This document shows positions 20,547 through 30,078 of a stretch of 64,000 nucleotides of DNA, one piece after another; the stretch's first letter is position 1, and every line of letters starts with the position of its first letter. The stretch is from contig JAYQKE010000015.1 of assembly GCA_038142525.1 (NCBI GenBank), forward strand, positions 805,310 to 869,309, written 5' to 3'. The stretch comes from CAJQHK01 sp038142525 (GTDB taxonomy: Bacteria; Pseudomonadota; Alphaproteobacteria; Rickettsiales; UBA1997). Below the pieces are notes generated by a model, which ran no database searches, had not been told where the DNA came from, and saw only the letters and a list, made by a program, of their open reading frames with translations. The translations under genes were made by a program, and so were the position numbers.

Positions 20547-21898
20547 GGAACCTCTGAAAAACCAATTATCTAATTTATAGATTTGAAACTGTTTAATTTT
20601 GTTATTTTTGCCAAAGTTTAGCAAAGTTATTTTATAAAATTTTGTTTGAATTTATTTGATAAAAATAGCCAGAAAAGCTTGATTTATCTAGCTTTTTTGC
20701 TTATTATTGATATATTAAATTCAAATAAAATATATAATTATGGCAACCCAGCAATCATTTTTTTCATTAGCAATTTCTGGTAGAAAATTAAGAGCGGAGA
20801 AGTTTCTTAATCAAATGACGGATATTATTCCATGGCAAAGATTGATTGATAAGATAGAGCCTTTTTATCCTAATGGTACTAGTGATTACGGTGGCAGGAA
20901 GGTGACAGATTTATTATTAATATTTAAGATTCATTTGTTACAGCAGTGGTTTGGTCTTAGTGATCCAGCTATGGAGGATGCTATATATGATAGAATAAGT
21001 TTTCAAAAATTCTTAAATATTGATATTGGTATTGATAATGTTCCGGATGAGACTGTGATATTGAGATTCCGTCATTTATTGGAAAAGCATAATTTATCGT
21101 CGATTATATTTAACGAGGTAAATTCATATCTTGAAGAGAATGATCTTTTGTTGAAGGAGGGTACGATAACTGATGCGACATTAATATCTGCTCCAACTAG
21201 TACAAAAAACAAGAAGAGGAAAAGGGACCAAGAGATGTCTTCTACCAAGAAAGGGAAGAATTATTATTTTGGCATGAAGTCTCATATTGGTGTGCAAACT
21301 AAGGGTAAGCCAATTATTCATTCTATTGTCACGACGACAGCTAAAGATCATGATTCTACTAAAACAGAGGAGTTATTACATGGTGATGAAACTTCTTTAT
21401 TTGGTGACAAGGCCTATGATGATAAGGCAATAAAAAGATTTTGTAGGAATCACAATATATTTTATGGTATAACCAATAGAGCTAAATCTAACAAAAAACT
21501 TTCAAATAAGCAAAAAAAGAGGAATAAACAATTTTCATCAGTTCGAGCTAAAGTTGAACATCCATTTCAAATTATAAAGCATCTTTGGGGCTATAGAAAG
21601 GTTAGATATAATGGTTTACAAAAGAATACTAATCAATTACAAATGCTATCATCCCTTGCTAATCTCTATATGGTTAGAAAAATACTACCAAATACAGCGT
21701 AACAAGGGATAAATGTGTCTAATTTAGCCAAAAATGGTAAAATTAGACAAGAAACTAGAGAAATTACCACAAATAATGCCTAAATTTGGATAAAGATTGT
21801 TAATTTTTAACAAAATTAGCAATCTTTATCCAAATTATAAAAATTTTTTCTGAAAAATGAAAAAATAGACAAAATTAAATAGGAAAATCAGAGGTTCC
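20547..21898 (+). mobile_element. IS-B copy 1, intact IS5-type insertion sequence
   Basis: The element is 1352 bp. Its ends are inverted repeats beginning GGAACCTCTGA. It is flanked by the 4-base target duplication TAAT (20543-20546 and 21899-21902), and joining the flanks restores the frame of the older transposase remnant, which fixes the boundaries. A hairpin precedes the transposase (AGAAAAGCTTG against CTAGCTTTTTTGC, approximate) and another follows it (GGATAAAGATTG with CAATCTTTATCC). Confidence 0.92.
20740..21702 (+). CDS. IS-B transposase, IS5-type DDE family
   Basis: This 320-residue transposase is identical or nearly so to the copies at 23937-24899 and 28299-29261. The IS5 pattern is clear: GGRKVTDLLLIFKIHLLQQW, VPDETVILRFRHLLEKH, then catalytic Asp in ITDATLISAP, Asp in FGDKAYDDKAI and Glu in RAKVEHPFQIIKHLWGYRKV. 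It is distinct from the IS-A transposase in sequence and in the ends it acts on. The intact frame and near identity between copies point to recent activity. Confidence 0.93.
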   Translation: MATQQSFFSLAISGRKLRAEKFLNQMTDIIPWQRLIDKIEPFYPNGTSDYGGRKVTDLLLIFKIHLLQQWFGLSDPAMEDAIYDRISFQKFLNIDIGIDNVPDETVILRFRHLLEKHNLSSIIFNEVNSYLEENDLLLKEGTITDATLISAPTSTKNKKRKRDQEMSSTKKGKNYYFGMKSHIGVQTKGKPIIHSIVTTTAKDHDSTKTEELLHGDETSLFGDKAYDDKAIKRFCRNHNIFYGITNRAKSNKKLSNKQKKRNKQFSSVRAKVEHPFQIIKHLWGYRKVRYNGLQKNTNQLQMLSSLANLYMVRKILPNTA

Positions 21899-22099
21899 TA
21901 ATGATTTAAGAAAAAAAGTTATTGATTTACTTGAGATCAACAAGAAGAGTCCAAAGGAGGTATCGTTATTGTTGAATAAATCCATAAAAATCTATTTATC
22001 CTCTTAAATGGCTATTTAATAAGAATAAAGAGGAAGGTCTTCATGATGAGGAGGGAAAAATAAATTTTAAATAAATATTAATAAATTTTCTCTAATTTT

Positions 22100-22293
22100 C
22101 CTTCAGAAATTTTTAGAAGACTTTGCATAAATCATTGAATAATTTTCCTTCAGAATATTTTTTTGAAGGAAATTTTTGGAAAAAACTGTATTTTTTGATA
22201 TTTTTGACAATTTATTGGCAAAAATATTGGTTATTTCGGTGTTTTTGTGGTATTCTTTGTTGTTTTAAGACCTTTGCATAGTTGTTTTAAAAA
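22100..22293. mobile_element. IS-A terminal fragments
   Basis: This stretch repeats the non-coding end of IS-A (CCTTCAGAA hairpin, then GGTATTCTTTGTTGTTTT) up to about 22266. A 13-base IS-A tip (AGACCTTTGCATA, 22268-22280) follows, then a repeat of GTTGTTTTA, and the next IS-A begins at 22294. It looks like an IS-A copy into which others inserted, with one nearly excised, leaving only a tip between short direct repeats. Confidence 0.6.
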
Positions 22294-23669
22294 AGACCTT
22301 TGCATAGATCATTAAAATTTCCCTAACTTTCTCTTGGTTTTTTCTTAATTTCATCAATTTTTTCTTGAATAAAACAGCAATAAAGCTAGTATTTATCTAG
22401 CTTTATTGCTGTTTATTATAATGAAATATTAATAAATTATGGTTACTTTTGCTTCTATTTCCATTCAAGAGAGATTAAAAAATGCCAGTAAATTGTTAAA
22501 GTTAGATAAATTAATAAATTGGGAGAGGTTGAGATCTTATTTGGTCAAGATTCACAAAAAAGACTTTAATGAAAATAGCGACAGAGGTAGAAAATCTTAT
22601 GATAAAATATCTATGTTAAAGCTTGTTCTACTTGGTCAATGGAATAGTTTAAGCGATGAAGAATTAGAATATGCTGTAAAGGTAAGGCTTGATTTTATAT
22701 CATTTTGTGGCTTTGATATTAGTGATAAGGTGCCAGATCATTCAACTATCTGTAGATTCAGAAATAAATTAATTGAAAGAGATTTGTTAGATAAATTATT
22801 ATCTGAGATTAATAATCAATTATCAGAGAATAATCTCAAAGTTAAAAAAGCTAATCTTGCAGTAATAGATGCTACATTGATTGAGTCTAATTCTAGACCA
22901 AATAGGACAAAGACAATAGAAGATAATATTACTAAAGACAGGAATGAAGATCAAATTTCTAATAATAAAATAGGAAACTTAACTATTGAGCAATCAGAAT
23001 CGGCAGATCCAGATGCCACTTGGCTAAAGAAGGGAAATAAATATCATTTTGGATTTAAATCATTTGCCACAACAGATGAAGAAGGATTTATCAATAAAAC
23101 CAAAACAATTCCAGCCAATCAATCTGAGATTAATCAAATGGAGGATATGGTAACGGATTGTGATAAATTTTCTGGAGATAAGGGTTATGATTCTAAAGGA
23201 AATAGAGATATCTTACGAAAAAAAGGCATCAAAACCAGATTGATGTATAAAAAGCCAAAAGGAAAACCCATGACCAAATGGCAAAAAAGATTTAATAAAG
23301 CTGTATCAAAAAGAAGATTTATTGTTGAACAATCTTTTGGAACTAAAAAGAAGATTTAAATTCAATAAAGCTTCTTATTTTACAACAAAAAAAGTAAATG
23401 CTCAATTTACTCTAAAAGCTATTTGTTTAAATCTACTCAAAGCAGTTAATAAAATAAAAGCATTGGTGCCACCAAAACAACTGGAATTAGGATAATTGTG
23501 TCCAAAATCCACAAAACAACAAAGAATACCACAAAAACACCGAAATAACCAATATTTTTGCCAATAAATTGTCAAAAATATCAAAAAATACAGTTTTTTC
23601 CAAAAATTTCCTTCAAAAAAATATTCTGAAGGAAAATTAGAGAAAAATCAATGATTTATGCAAAGGTCT
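22294..23669 (+). mobile_element. IS-A copy 2, inserted in another IS-A
   Basis: Both ends (AGACCTTTGCATA and its complement) are present and the length is 1376 bp. The sequences on either side (22100-22266 and 23670-23738) are parts of one older IS-A in the opposite orientation, so the element transposed into a relative. Its transposase carries a two-base deletion relative to copy 1. Confidence 0.85.
22439..23495 (+). pseudogene. IS-A transposase, frameshifted
   Basis: The sequence is the same as the intact 352-residue copy (8571-9629) except for one or two substitutions and a two-base deletion near 23343, where ACTCTAAAA has become ACTAAAA. The frame stops at 23357-23359 after QSFGTKKKI, just past the catalytic Glu. 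The remainder of the gene is readable in the shifted frame to 23495. Inactivated recently, or a consensus error. Confidence 0.88.
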
Positions 23670-23738
23670 TGTTTTGTGGATTTTGGACACAATTATCCTA
23701 ATTCCAGTTGTTTTGATGGCACCAATGCTTTTATTTTA
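23670..23738 (-). mobile_element. IS-A internal fragment
   Basis: This is a short piece matching the 3' end of the IS-A transposase region (GTGGATTTTGGACACAATTA, then CCAGTTGTTTTGATGGCACC). It is cut on the left by IS-A copy 2 and on the right by IS-B copy 2. Confidence 0.7.
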
Positions 23739-25092
23739 GGAACCTCTGATTTTCCTATTTAATTTTGTCTATTTTTTCATTTTTCAGAAAAAATTTTTAT
23801 AATTTGGATAAAGATTGCTAATTTTGTTAAAAAAATTAACAATCTTTATCCAAATTTAGGCATTATTTGTGGTAATTTCTCTAGTTTCTTGTCTAATTTT
23901 ACCATTTTTGGCTAAATTAGACACATTTATCCCTTGTTACGCTGTAATTGGTAGTATTTTTCTAACCATATAGAGATTAGCAAGGGATGATAGCATTTGT
24001 AATTGATTAGTATTCTTTTGTAAACCATTATATCTAACCTTTCTATAGCCCCAAAGATGCTTTATAATTTGAAATGGATGTTCAACTTTAGCTCGAACTG
24101 ATGAAAATTGTTTATTCCTCTTTTTTTGCTTATTTGAAAGTTTTTTGTTAGATTTAGCTCTATTGGTTATACCATAAAATATATTGTGATTCCTACAAAA
24201 TCTTTTTATTGCCTTATCATCATAGGCCTTGTCACCAAATAAAGAAGTTTCATCACCATGTAATAACTCCTCTGTTTTAGTAGAATCATGATCTTTAGCT
24301 GTCGTCGTGACAATAGAATGAATAATTGGCTTACCCTTAGTTTGCACACCAATATGAGACTTCATGCCAAAATAATAATTCTTCCCTTTCTTGGTAGAAG
24401 ACATCTCTTGGTCCCTTTTCCTCTTCTTGTTTTTTGTACTAGTTGGAGCAGATATTAATGTCGCATCAGTTATCGTACCCTCCTTCAACAAAAGATCATT
24501 CTCTTCAAGATATGAATTTACCTCGTTAAATATAATCGACGATAAATTATGCTTTTCCAATAAATGACGGAATCTCAATATCACAGTCTCATCCGGAACA
24601 TTATCAATACCAATATCAATATTTAAGAATTTTTGAAAACTTATTCTATCATATATAGCATCCTCCATAGCTGGATCACTAAGACCAAACCACTGCTGTA
24701 ACAAATGAATCTTAAATATTAATAATAAATCTGTCACCTTCCTGCCACCGTAATCACTAGTACCATTAGGATAAAAAGGCTCTATCTTATCAATCAATCT
24801 TTGCCATGGAATAATATCCGTCATTTGATTAAGAAACTTCTCCGCTCTTAATTTTCTACCAGAAATTGCTAATGAAAAAAATGATTGCTGGGTTGCCATA
24901 ATTATATATTTTATTTGAATTTAATATATCAATAATAAGCAAAAAAGCTAGATAAATCAAGCTTTTCTGGCTATTTTTATCAAATAAATTCAAACAAAAT
25001 TTTATAAAATAACTTTGCTAAACTTTGGCAAAAATAACAAAATTAAACAGTTTCAAATCTATAAATTAGATAATTGGTTTTTCAGAGGTTCC
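23739..25092 (-). mobile_element. IS-B copy 2
   Basis: A complete element with GGAACCTCTGA ends, in the minus orientation, with an intact transposase. The four bases on the left (TTTA) and right (TAAA) do not match, and the right flank (25093-25244) is not IS-A. The two flanks therefore were not neighbours before insertion, and a deletion or recombination between IS-B copies has taken place. Confidence 0.88.
23937..24899 (-). CDS. IS-B transposase
   Basis: This 320-residue protein differs from the copy at 20740-21702 only at its tail (ILPITA instead of ILPNTA). All catalytic motifs are present, so it should be functional. Confidence 0.92.
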   Translation of the reverse strand: MATQQSFFSLAISGRKLRAEKFLNQMTDIIPWQRLIDKIEPFYPNGTSDYGGRKVTDLLLIFKIHLLQQWFGLSDPAMEDAIYDRISFQKFLNIDIGIDNVPDETVILRFRHLLEKHNLSSIIFNEVNSYLEENDLLLKEGTITDATLISAPTSTKNKKRKRDQEMSSTKKGKNYYFGMKSHIGVQTKGKPIIHSIVTTTAKDHDSTKTEELLHGDETSLFGDKAYDDKAIKRFCRNHNIFYGITNRAKSNKKLSNKQKKRNKQFSSVRAKVEHPFQIIKHLWGYRKVRYNGLQKNTNQLQMLSSLANLYMVRKILPITA

Positions 25093-25244
25093 TAAACTGT
25101 ATTCTATCAAACGATTAATGCAATTATAAATAGAAATTGGTATAATACCCTTACTCCCCTACATAATCAAAACATTCCAATTGATCGATAAAAAAGAGCA
25201 ATGGATTGTTTAAAGTAAATTGAGACAGCATTATATCCGATCTA
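25093..25244. other. Unassigned 152-base relic between IS-B and IS-A
   Basis: This short segment matches neither element. One forward frame reads TINAIINRNWYNTLTPLHNQ with a stop soon after, which resembles coding sequence, but it is too short to identify. Probably a scrap of chromosomal or mobile DNA left between insertions. Confidence 0.4.
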
Positions 25245-26624
25245 AGACCTTTGCATAAATCATTGATTTTTCTCTAATTTTCCTTCAGAATATTTTTTTG
25301 AAGGAAATTTTTGGAAAAAACTGTATTTTTTGATGATATTTTTGACAATTTATTGGCAAAAATATTGGTTATTTCGGTGTTTTTGTGGTATTCTTTGTTG
25401 TTTTGTGGATTTTGGACACAATTATCCTAATTCCAGTTGTTTTGGTGGCACCAATGCTTTTATTTTATTAACTGCTTTGAGTAGATTTAAACAAATAGCT
25501 TTTAGAGTAAATTGAGCATTTACTTTTTTTGTTGTAAAATAAGAAGCTTTATTGAATTTAAATCTTCTTTTTAGAGTTCCAAAAGATTGTTCAACAATAA
25601 ATCTTCTTTTTGATACAGCTTTATTAAATCTTTTTTGCCATTTGGTCATGGGTTTTCCTTTTGGCTTTTTATACATCAATCTGGTTTTGATGCCTTTTTT
25701 TCGTAAGATATCTCTATTTCCTTTAGAATCATAACCCTTATCTCCAGAAAATTTATCACAATCCGTTACCATATCCTCCATTTGATTAATCTCAGATTGA
25801 TTGGCTGGAATTGTTTTGGTTTTATTGATAAATCCTTCTTCATCTGTTGTGGCAAATGATTTAAATCCAAAATGATATTTATTTCCCTTCTTTAGCCAAG
25901 TGGCATCTGGATCTGCCGATTCTGATTGCTCAATAGTTAAGTTTCCTATTTTATTATTAGAAATTTGATCTTCATTCCTGTCTTTAGTAATATTATCTTC
26001 TATTGTCTTTGTCCTATTTGGTCTAGAATTAGACTCAATCAATGTAGCATCTATTACTGCAAGATTAGCTTTTTTAACTTTGAGATTATTCTCTGATAAT
26101 TGATTATTAATCTCAGATAATAATTTATCTAACAAATCTCTTTCAATTAATTTATTTCTGAATCTACAGATAGTTGAATGATCTGGCACCTTATCACTAA
26201 TATCAAAGCCACAAAATGATATAAAATCAAGCCTTACCTTTACAGCATATTCTAATTCTTCATCGCTTAAACTATTCCATTGACCAAGTAGAACAAGCTT
26301 TAACATAGATATTTTATCATAAGATTTTCTACCTCTTCGCTATTTTCATTAAAGTCTTTTTTGTGAATCTTGACCAAATAAGATCTCAACCTCTCCCAAT
26401 TTATTAATTTATCTAACTTTAACAATTTACTGTCATTTTTTAATCTCTCTTGAATGGAAATAGAAGCAAAAGTAACCATAATTTATTAATATTTCATTAT
26501 AATAAACAGCAATAAAGCTAGATAAATACTAGCTTTATTGCTGTTTTATTCAAGAAAAAATTGATGAAATTAAGAAAAAACCAAGAGAAAGTTAGGGAAA
26601 TTTTAATGATCTATGCAAAGGTCT
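25245..26624 (-). mobile_element. IS-A copy 3
   Basis: A full-length element of 1380 bp with both ends and a flanking TA on each side (25243-25244 and 26625-26626). The right flank is the tail of an IS1-type element. Its transposase is frameshifted near the N-terminus. Confidence 0.88.
25422..26479 (-). pseudogene. IS-A transposase, frameshifted near its start
   Basis: The ATG at 26479 begins the same protein as the intact copy. Near 26335 one base is missing (CCTCTTCGC where the intact copy has CCTCTGTCGC), shifting the frame after about 48 residues. The rest is open from 26306 downward with all three catalytic acidic residues. A downstream start at 26306 could make a 294-residue product lacking the DNA-binding N-terminus. 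Confidence 0.88.
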
Positions 26625-26626
26625 TA

Positions 26627-26680
26627 AATTATTGATTTTAAAGAGAAATGGCTTATTATCTATTTTGGATTAACAATGCC
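26627..26680 (+). mobile_element. IS1-type element tail (IS-C fragment)
   Basis: These 54 bases are the reverse complement of 63323-63376, the end of the IS1-type element at the right of the window (coding LKRNGLLSILD and stop, then the terminus AACAATGCC). It is a truncated end left after IS-A copy 3 inserted. Confidence 0.75.
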
Positions 26681-26905
26681 AATTTATCATACTGATCAAG
26701 GTAGCCAATATGCTTCTGAATCTCACAGAGATATTTTAAAAGATCATGATATTATCCAAAGTATGAGTAGAAAAGGTAATTGCTGGGATAATGCTGTTGC
26801 AGAATCATTTTTTCATACCCTGAAAACTGAATTAACATCATCATAATTTTAAAAATAGAAAGGAAGCAAAAAATATAATATTTGAATATATTGAAGTTTT
26901 CTATA
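26681..26905 (+). pseudogene. IS3-type transposase fragment (IS-D)
   Basis: It encodes PIYHTDQGSQYASESHRDIL, SRKGNCWDNAVAESFFHTLK and, after an indel around 26837, NFKNRKEAKNIIFEYIEVFY. The sequence matches the fragment at 10086-10455. IS-B copy 4 interrupts it at TTTTCTATA. The metal-binding Asp and Glu are present but both ends of the gene are missing. Confidence 0.85.
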
Positions 26906-27827
26906 GGAACCTCTGAAAAACCAATTATCTAATTTATAGATTTGAAACTGTTTAATTTTGTTATTTTTGCCAAAGTTTAGCAAAGTTATTTTATAAAATT
27001 TTGTTTGAATTTATTTGATAAAAATAGCCAGAAAAGCTTGATTTATCTAGCTTTTTTGCTTATTATTGATATATTAAATTCAAATAAAATATATAATTAT
27101 GGCAACCCAGCAATCATTTTTTTCATTAGCAATTTCTGGTAGAAAATTAAGAGCGGAGAAGTTTCTTAATCAAATGACGGATATTATTCCATGGCAAAGA
27201 TTGATTGATAAGATAGAGCCTTTTTATCCTAATGGTACTAGTGATTACGGTGGCAGGAAGGTGACAGATTTATTATTAATATTTAAGATTCATTTGTTAC
27301 AGCAGTGGTTTGGTCTTAGTGATCCAGCTATGGAGGATGCTATATATGATAGAATAAGTTTTCAAAAATTCTTAAATATTGATATTGGTATTGATAATGT
27401 TCCGGATGAGACTGTGATATTGAGATTCCGTCATTTATTGGAAAAGCATAATTTATCGTCGATTATATTTAACGAGGTAAATTCATATCTTGAAGAGAAT
27501 GATCTTTTGTTGAAGGAGGGTACGATAACTGATGCGACATTAATATCTGCTCCAACTAGTACAAAAAACAAGAAGAGGAAAAGGGACCAAGAGATGTCTT
27601 CTACCAAGAAAGGGAAGAATTATTATTTTGGCATGAAGTCTCATATTGGTGTGCAAACTAAGGGTAAGCCAATTATTCATTCTATTGTCACGACGACAGC
27701 TAAAGATCATGATTCTACTAAAACAGAGGAGTTATTACATGGTGATGAAACTTCTTTATTTGGTGACAAGGCCTATGATGATAAGGCAATAAAAAGATTT
27801 TGTAGGAATCACAATATATTTTATGGA
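26906..27827 (+). mobile_element. IS-B copy 4, 5' part only
   Basis: It starts with a GGAACCTCTGA end inside the IS3-type fragment and contains the transposase start at 27099, but is cut after codon 244 or so by an IS-A end at 27828. The transposase fragment keeps the first two catalytic Asp residues and lacks the Glu. Confidence 0.88.
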
Positions 27828-28102
27828 AGACCTTTGCATAGATCATTAAAATTTCCCTAACTTTCTCTTGGTTTTTTCTTAATTTCATCAATTTTTTCTT
27901 GAATAAAAGAGCAATAAAGCTAGTATTTATCTAGCTTTATTGCTGTTTATTATAATGAAATATTAATAAATTATGGTTACTTTTGCTTCTATTTCCATTC
28001 AAGAGAGATTAAAAAATGACAGTAAATTGTTAAAGTTAGATAAATTAATAAATTGGGAGAGGTTGAGATCTTATTTGGTCAAGATTCACAAAAAAGACTT
28101 TA
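27828..28102 (+). mobile_element. IS-A copy 4, 5' part only
   Basis: The end AGACCTTTGCATA begins at 27828, followed by the subterminal hairpin and the transposase start (ATG 27973, MVTFASISIQERLKNDSKLL). IS-B copy 5 cuts it after the codons for IHKKDF. Nothing of the catalytic domain remains. Confidence 0.87.
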
Positions 28103-29454
28103 GGAACCTCTGATTTTCCTATTTAATTTTGTCTATTTTTTCATTTTTCAGAAAAAATTTTTATAATTTGGATAAAGATTGCTAATTTTGTTAAAAATTA
28201 ACAATCTTTATCCAAATTTAGGCATTATTTGTGGTAATTTCTCTAGTTTCTTGTCTAATTTTACCATTTTTGGCTAAATTAGACACATTTATCCCTTGTT
28301 ACGCTGTATTTGGTAGTATTTTTCTAACCATATAGAGATTAGCAAGGGATGATAGCATTTGTAATTGATTAGTATTCTTTTGTAAACCATTATATCTAAC
28401 CTTTCTATAGCCCCAAAGATGCTTTATAATTTGAAATGGATGTTCAACTTTAGCTCGAACTGATGAAAATTGTTTATTCCTCTTTTTTTGCTTATTTGAA
28501 AGTTTTTTGTTAGATTTAGCTCTATTGGTTATACCATAAAATATATTGTGATTCCTACAAAATCTTTTTATTGCCTTATCATCATAGGCCTTGTCACCAA
28601 ATAAAGAAGTTTCATCACCATGTAATAACTCCTCTGTTTTAGTAGAATCATGATCTTTAGCTGTCGTCGTGACAATAGAATGAATAATTGGCTTACCCTT
28701 AGTTTGCACACCAATATGAGACTTCATGCCAAAATAATAATTCTTCCCTTTCTTGGTAGAAGACATCTCTTGGTCCCTTTTCCTCTTCTTGTTTTTTGTG
28801 CTAGTTGGAGCAGATATTAATGTCGCATCAGTTATCGTACCCTCCTTCAACAAAAGATCATTCTCTTCAAGATATGAATTTACCTCGTTAAATATAATCG
28901 ACGATAAATTATGCTTTTCCAATAAATGACGGAATCTCAATATCACAGTCTCATCCGGAACATTATCAATACCAATATCAATATTTAAGAATTTTTGAAA
29001 ACTTATTCTATCATATATAGCATCCTCCATAGCTGGATCACTAAGACCAAACCACTGCTGTAACAAATGAATCTTAAATATTAATAATAAATCTGTCACC
29101 TTCCTGCCACCGTAATCACTAGTACCATTAGGATAAAAAGGCTCTATCTTATCAATCAATCTTTGCCATGGAATAATATCCGTCATTTGATTAAGAAACT
29201 TCTCCGCTCTTAATTTTCTACCAGAAATTGCTAATGAAAAAAATGATTGCTGGGTTGCCATAATTATATATTTTATTTGAATTTAATATATCAATAATAA
29301 GCAAAAAAGCTAGATAAATCAAGCTTTTCTGGCTATTTTTATCAAATAAATTCAAACAAAATTTTATAAAATAACTTTGCTAAACTTTGGCAAAAATAAC
29401 AAAATTAAACAGTTTCAAATCTATAAATTAGATAATTGGTTTTTCAGAGGTTCC
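28103..29454 (-). mobile_element. IS-B copy 5, inserted in ygjV and IS-A remains
   Basis: A complete element with an intact transposase. The left flank is IS-A and the right flank is the end of the ygjV-like gene; the flanking four bases (TTTA and TATT) do not match, so this junction also results from recombination or deletion. Confidence 0.88.
28299..29261 (-). CDS. IS-B transposase
   Basis: This 320-residue protein is the same as the one encoded at 20740-21702, with one silent-looking base difference in the region coding for TSTKNK. All catalytic motifs are present. Confidence 0.92.
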   Translation of the reverse strand: MATQQSFFSLAISGRKLRAEKFLNQMTDIIPWQRLIDKIEPFYPNGTSDYGGRKVTDLLLIFKIHLLQQWFGLSDPAMEDAIYDRISFQKFLNIDIGIDNVPDETVILRFRHLLEKHNLSSIIFNEVNSYLEENDLLLKEGTITDATLISAPTSTKNKKRKRDQEMSSTKKGKNYYFGMKSHIGVQTKGKPIIHSIVTTTAKDHDSTKTEELLHGDETSLFGDKAYDDKAIKRFCRNHNIFYGITNRAKSNKKLSNKQKKRNKQFSSVRAKVEHPFQIIKHLWGYRKVRYNGLQKNTNQLQMLSSLANLYMVRKILPNTA

Positions 29455-29703
29455 TATTAAAGGTAAATATTTATTGTTATTTTTTATCGATGTAAAAAAT
29501 CTTATTGCTGAAATTAATGCGATGATAGAGCCAGCATGAGAGCCGATTAATAAAAAATGCAGAGCAAAATTACTTCCGGCAATTCCTGCTAAAAATTTTA
29601 GCTTAATATCATCTTTGGATAAAAAGGCAAAAATGCCAAATATAAAGGCCAAAATACCTATAAATTGTGCAATTTTGGGAAATTGTTCTAAAATATGCAA
29701 CAT
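29455..29703 (-). pseudogene. YgjV-like inner membrane protein, 3' end replaced by IS-B
   Basis: The first 83 residues are native. Several membrane spans (FIGILAFIFGIFAFLS, ALHFLLIGSHAGSIIALIS) and the motif AIRFFTSIKNNN match the start of the Imp-YgjV family, whose members have about 160-180 residues. IS-B copy 5 supplies the last eight residues and the stop (29428). The function of YgjV is not known. It lies 9 bases downstream of the CsoR-like gene. Confidence 0.65.
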
Positions 29704-29712
29704 TGAAGAAAA

Positions 29713-29991
29713 TTAATATTTTTTAAAAATTTCTCTTATTTCTTCAATTTTATTTCTAATTTTCTCTTGGTCATTTTCTTGAAAAGTTTTAAGAATTGAG
29801 TCATTCAAATGCATTTTTAATATTCTAGATCGAAGAGAGTTGATTGCTGATTTAATTGAGGCTAATTGTTGCAAAATATCAATAGGATATTCTTTATTTT
29901 CAATCATTTTTTGAGTAGTCCTAATTTGACTCTCAATCTTTTTTGCCTTTAATAATGCTTTAGCAGATATTTCGTCATTTATATTACTCAT
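29713..29991 (-). CDS. CsoR/FrmR-family regulator lacking the key cysteine
   Basis: This is an all-helical protein of 92 residues with the family pattern KKIESQIRTTQKMIENKEYP, then IDILQQLASIKSAINSL and LKMHLNDSI. The family represses genes for metal or formaldehyde resistance and senses its ligand through a cysteine just before the IDIL segment; here that place holds Tyr-Pro, and there is no cysteine in the protein. The His (KMHLND) is kept. Either it senses something else or it is constitutive. It may control the downstream ygjV-like gene, with which it is probably co-transcribed. Confidence 0.75.
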   Translation of the reverse strand: MSNINDEISAKALLKAKKIESQIRTTQKMIENKEYPIDILQQLASIKSAINSLRSRILKMHLNDSILKTFQENDQEKIRNKIEEIREIFKKY

Positions 29992-30078
29992 CTATTATTT
30001 TAAAATAGTTTTTAATTGATCATTGCTATTAGTTGGCCATATCAGCGATGTTGTATGAAATTGCTAAAAAAGTCAAAA

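Larger units (their letters stand above)
20526..22072 (+). pseudogene. IS630-type transposase remnant split by IS-B
   Basis: ATG at 20526 encodes MPVPYSN, then IS-B interrupts. After the TAAT duplication at 21899-21902 the sequence continues in frame at 21903 with DLRKKVIDLLEINKKSPKEV and, after an indel near 21985, SIYRW-like and EGLHDEEGKINFK. This is the N-terminal helix-turn-helix region of an IS630/Tc1-like transposase. The catalytic domain is missing. It is an old relic that served as target for IS-B copy 1. Confidence 0.7.

Noticed and set aside
23735..25096. TTTA/TAAA as a target duplication of IS-B copy 2
   Set aside because: The two are reverse complements, not direct repeats, and the flanking sequences come from different elements.
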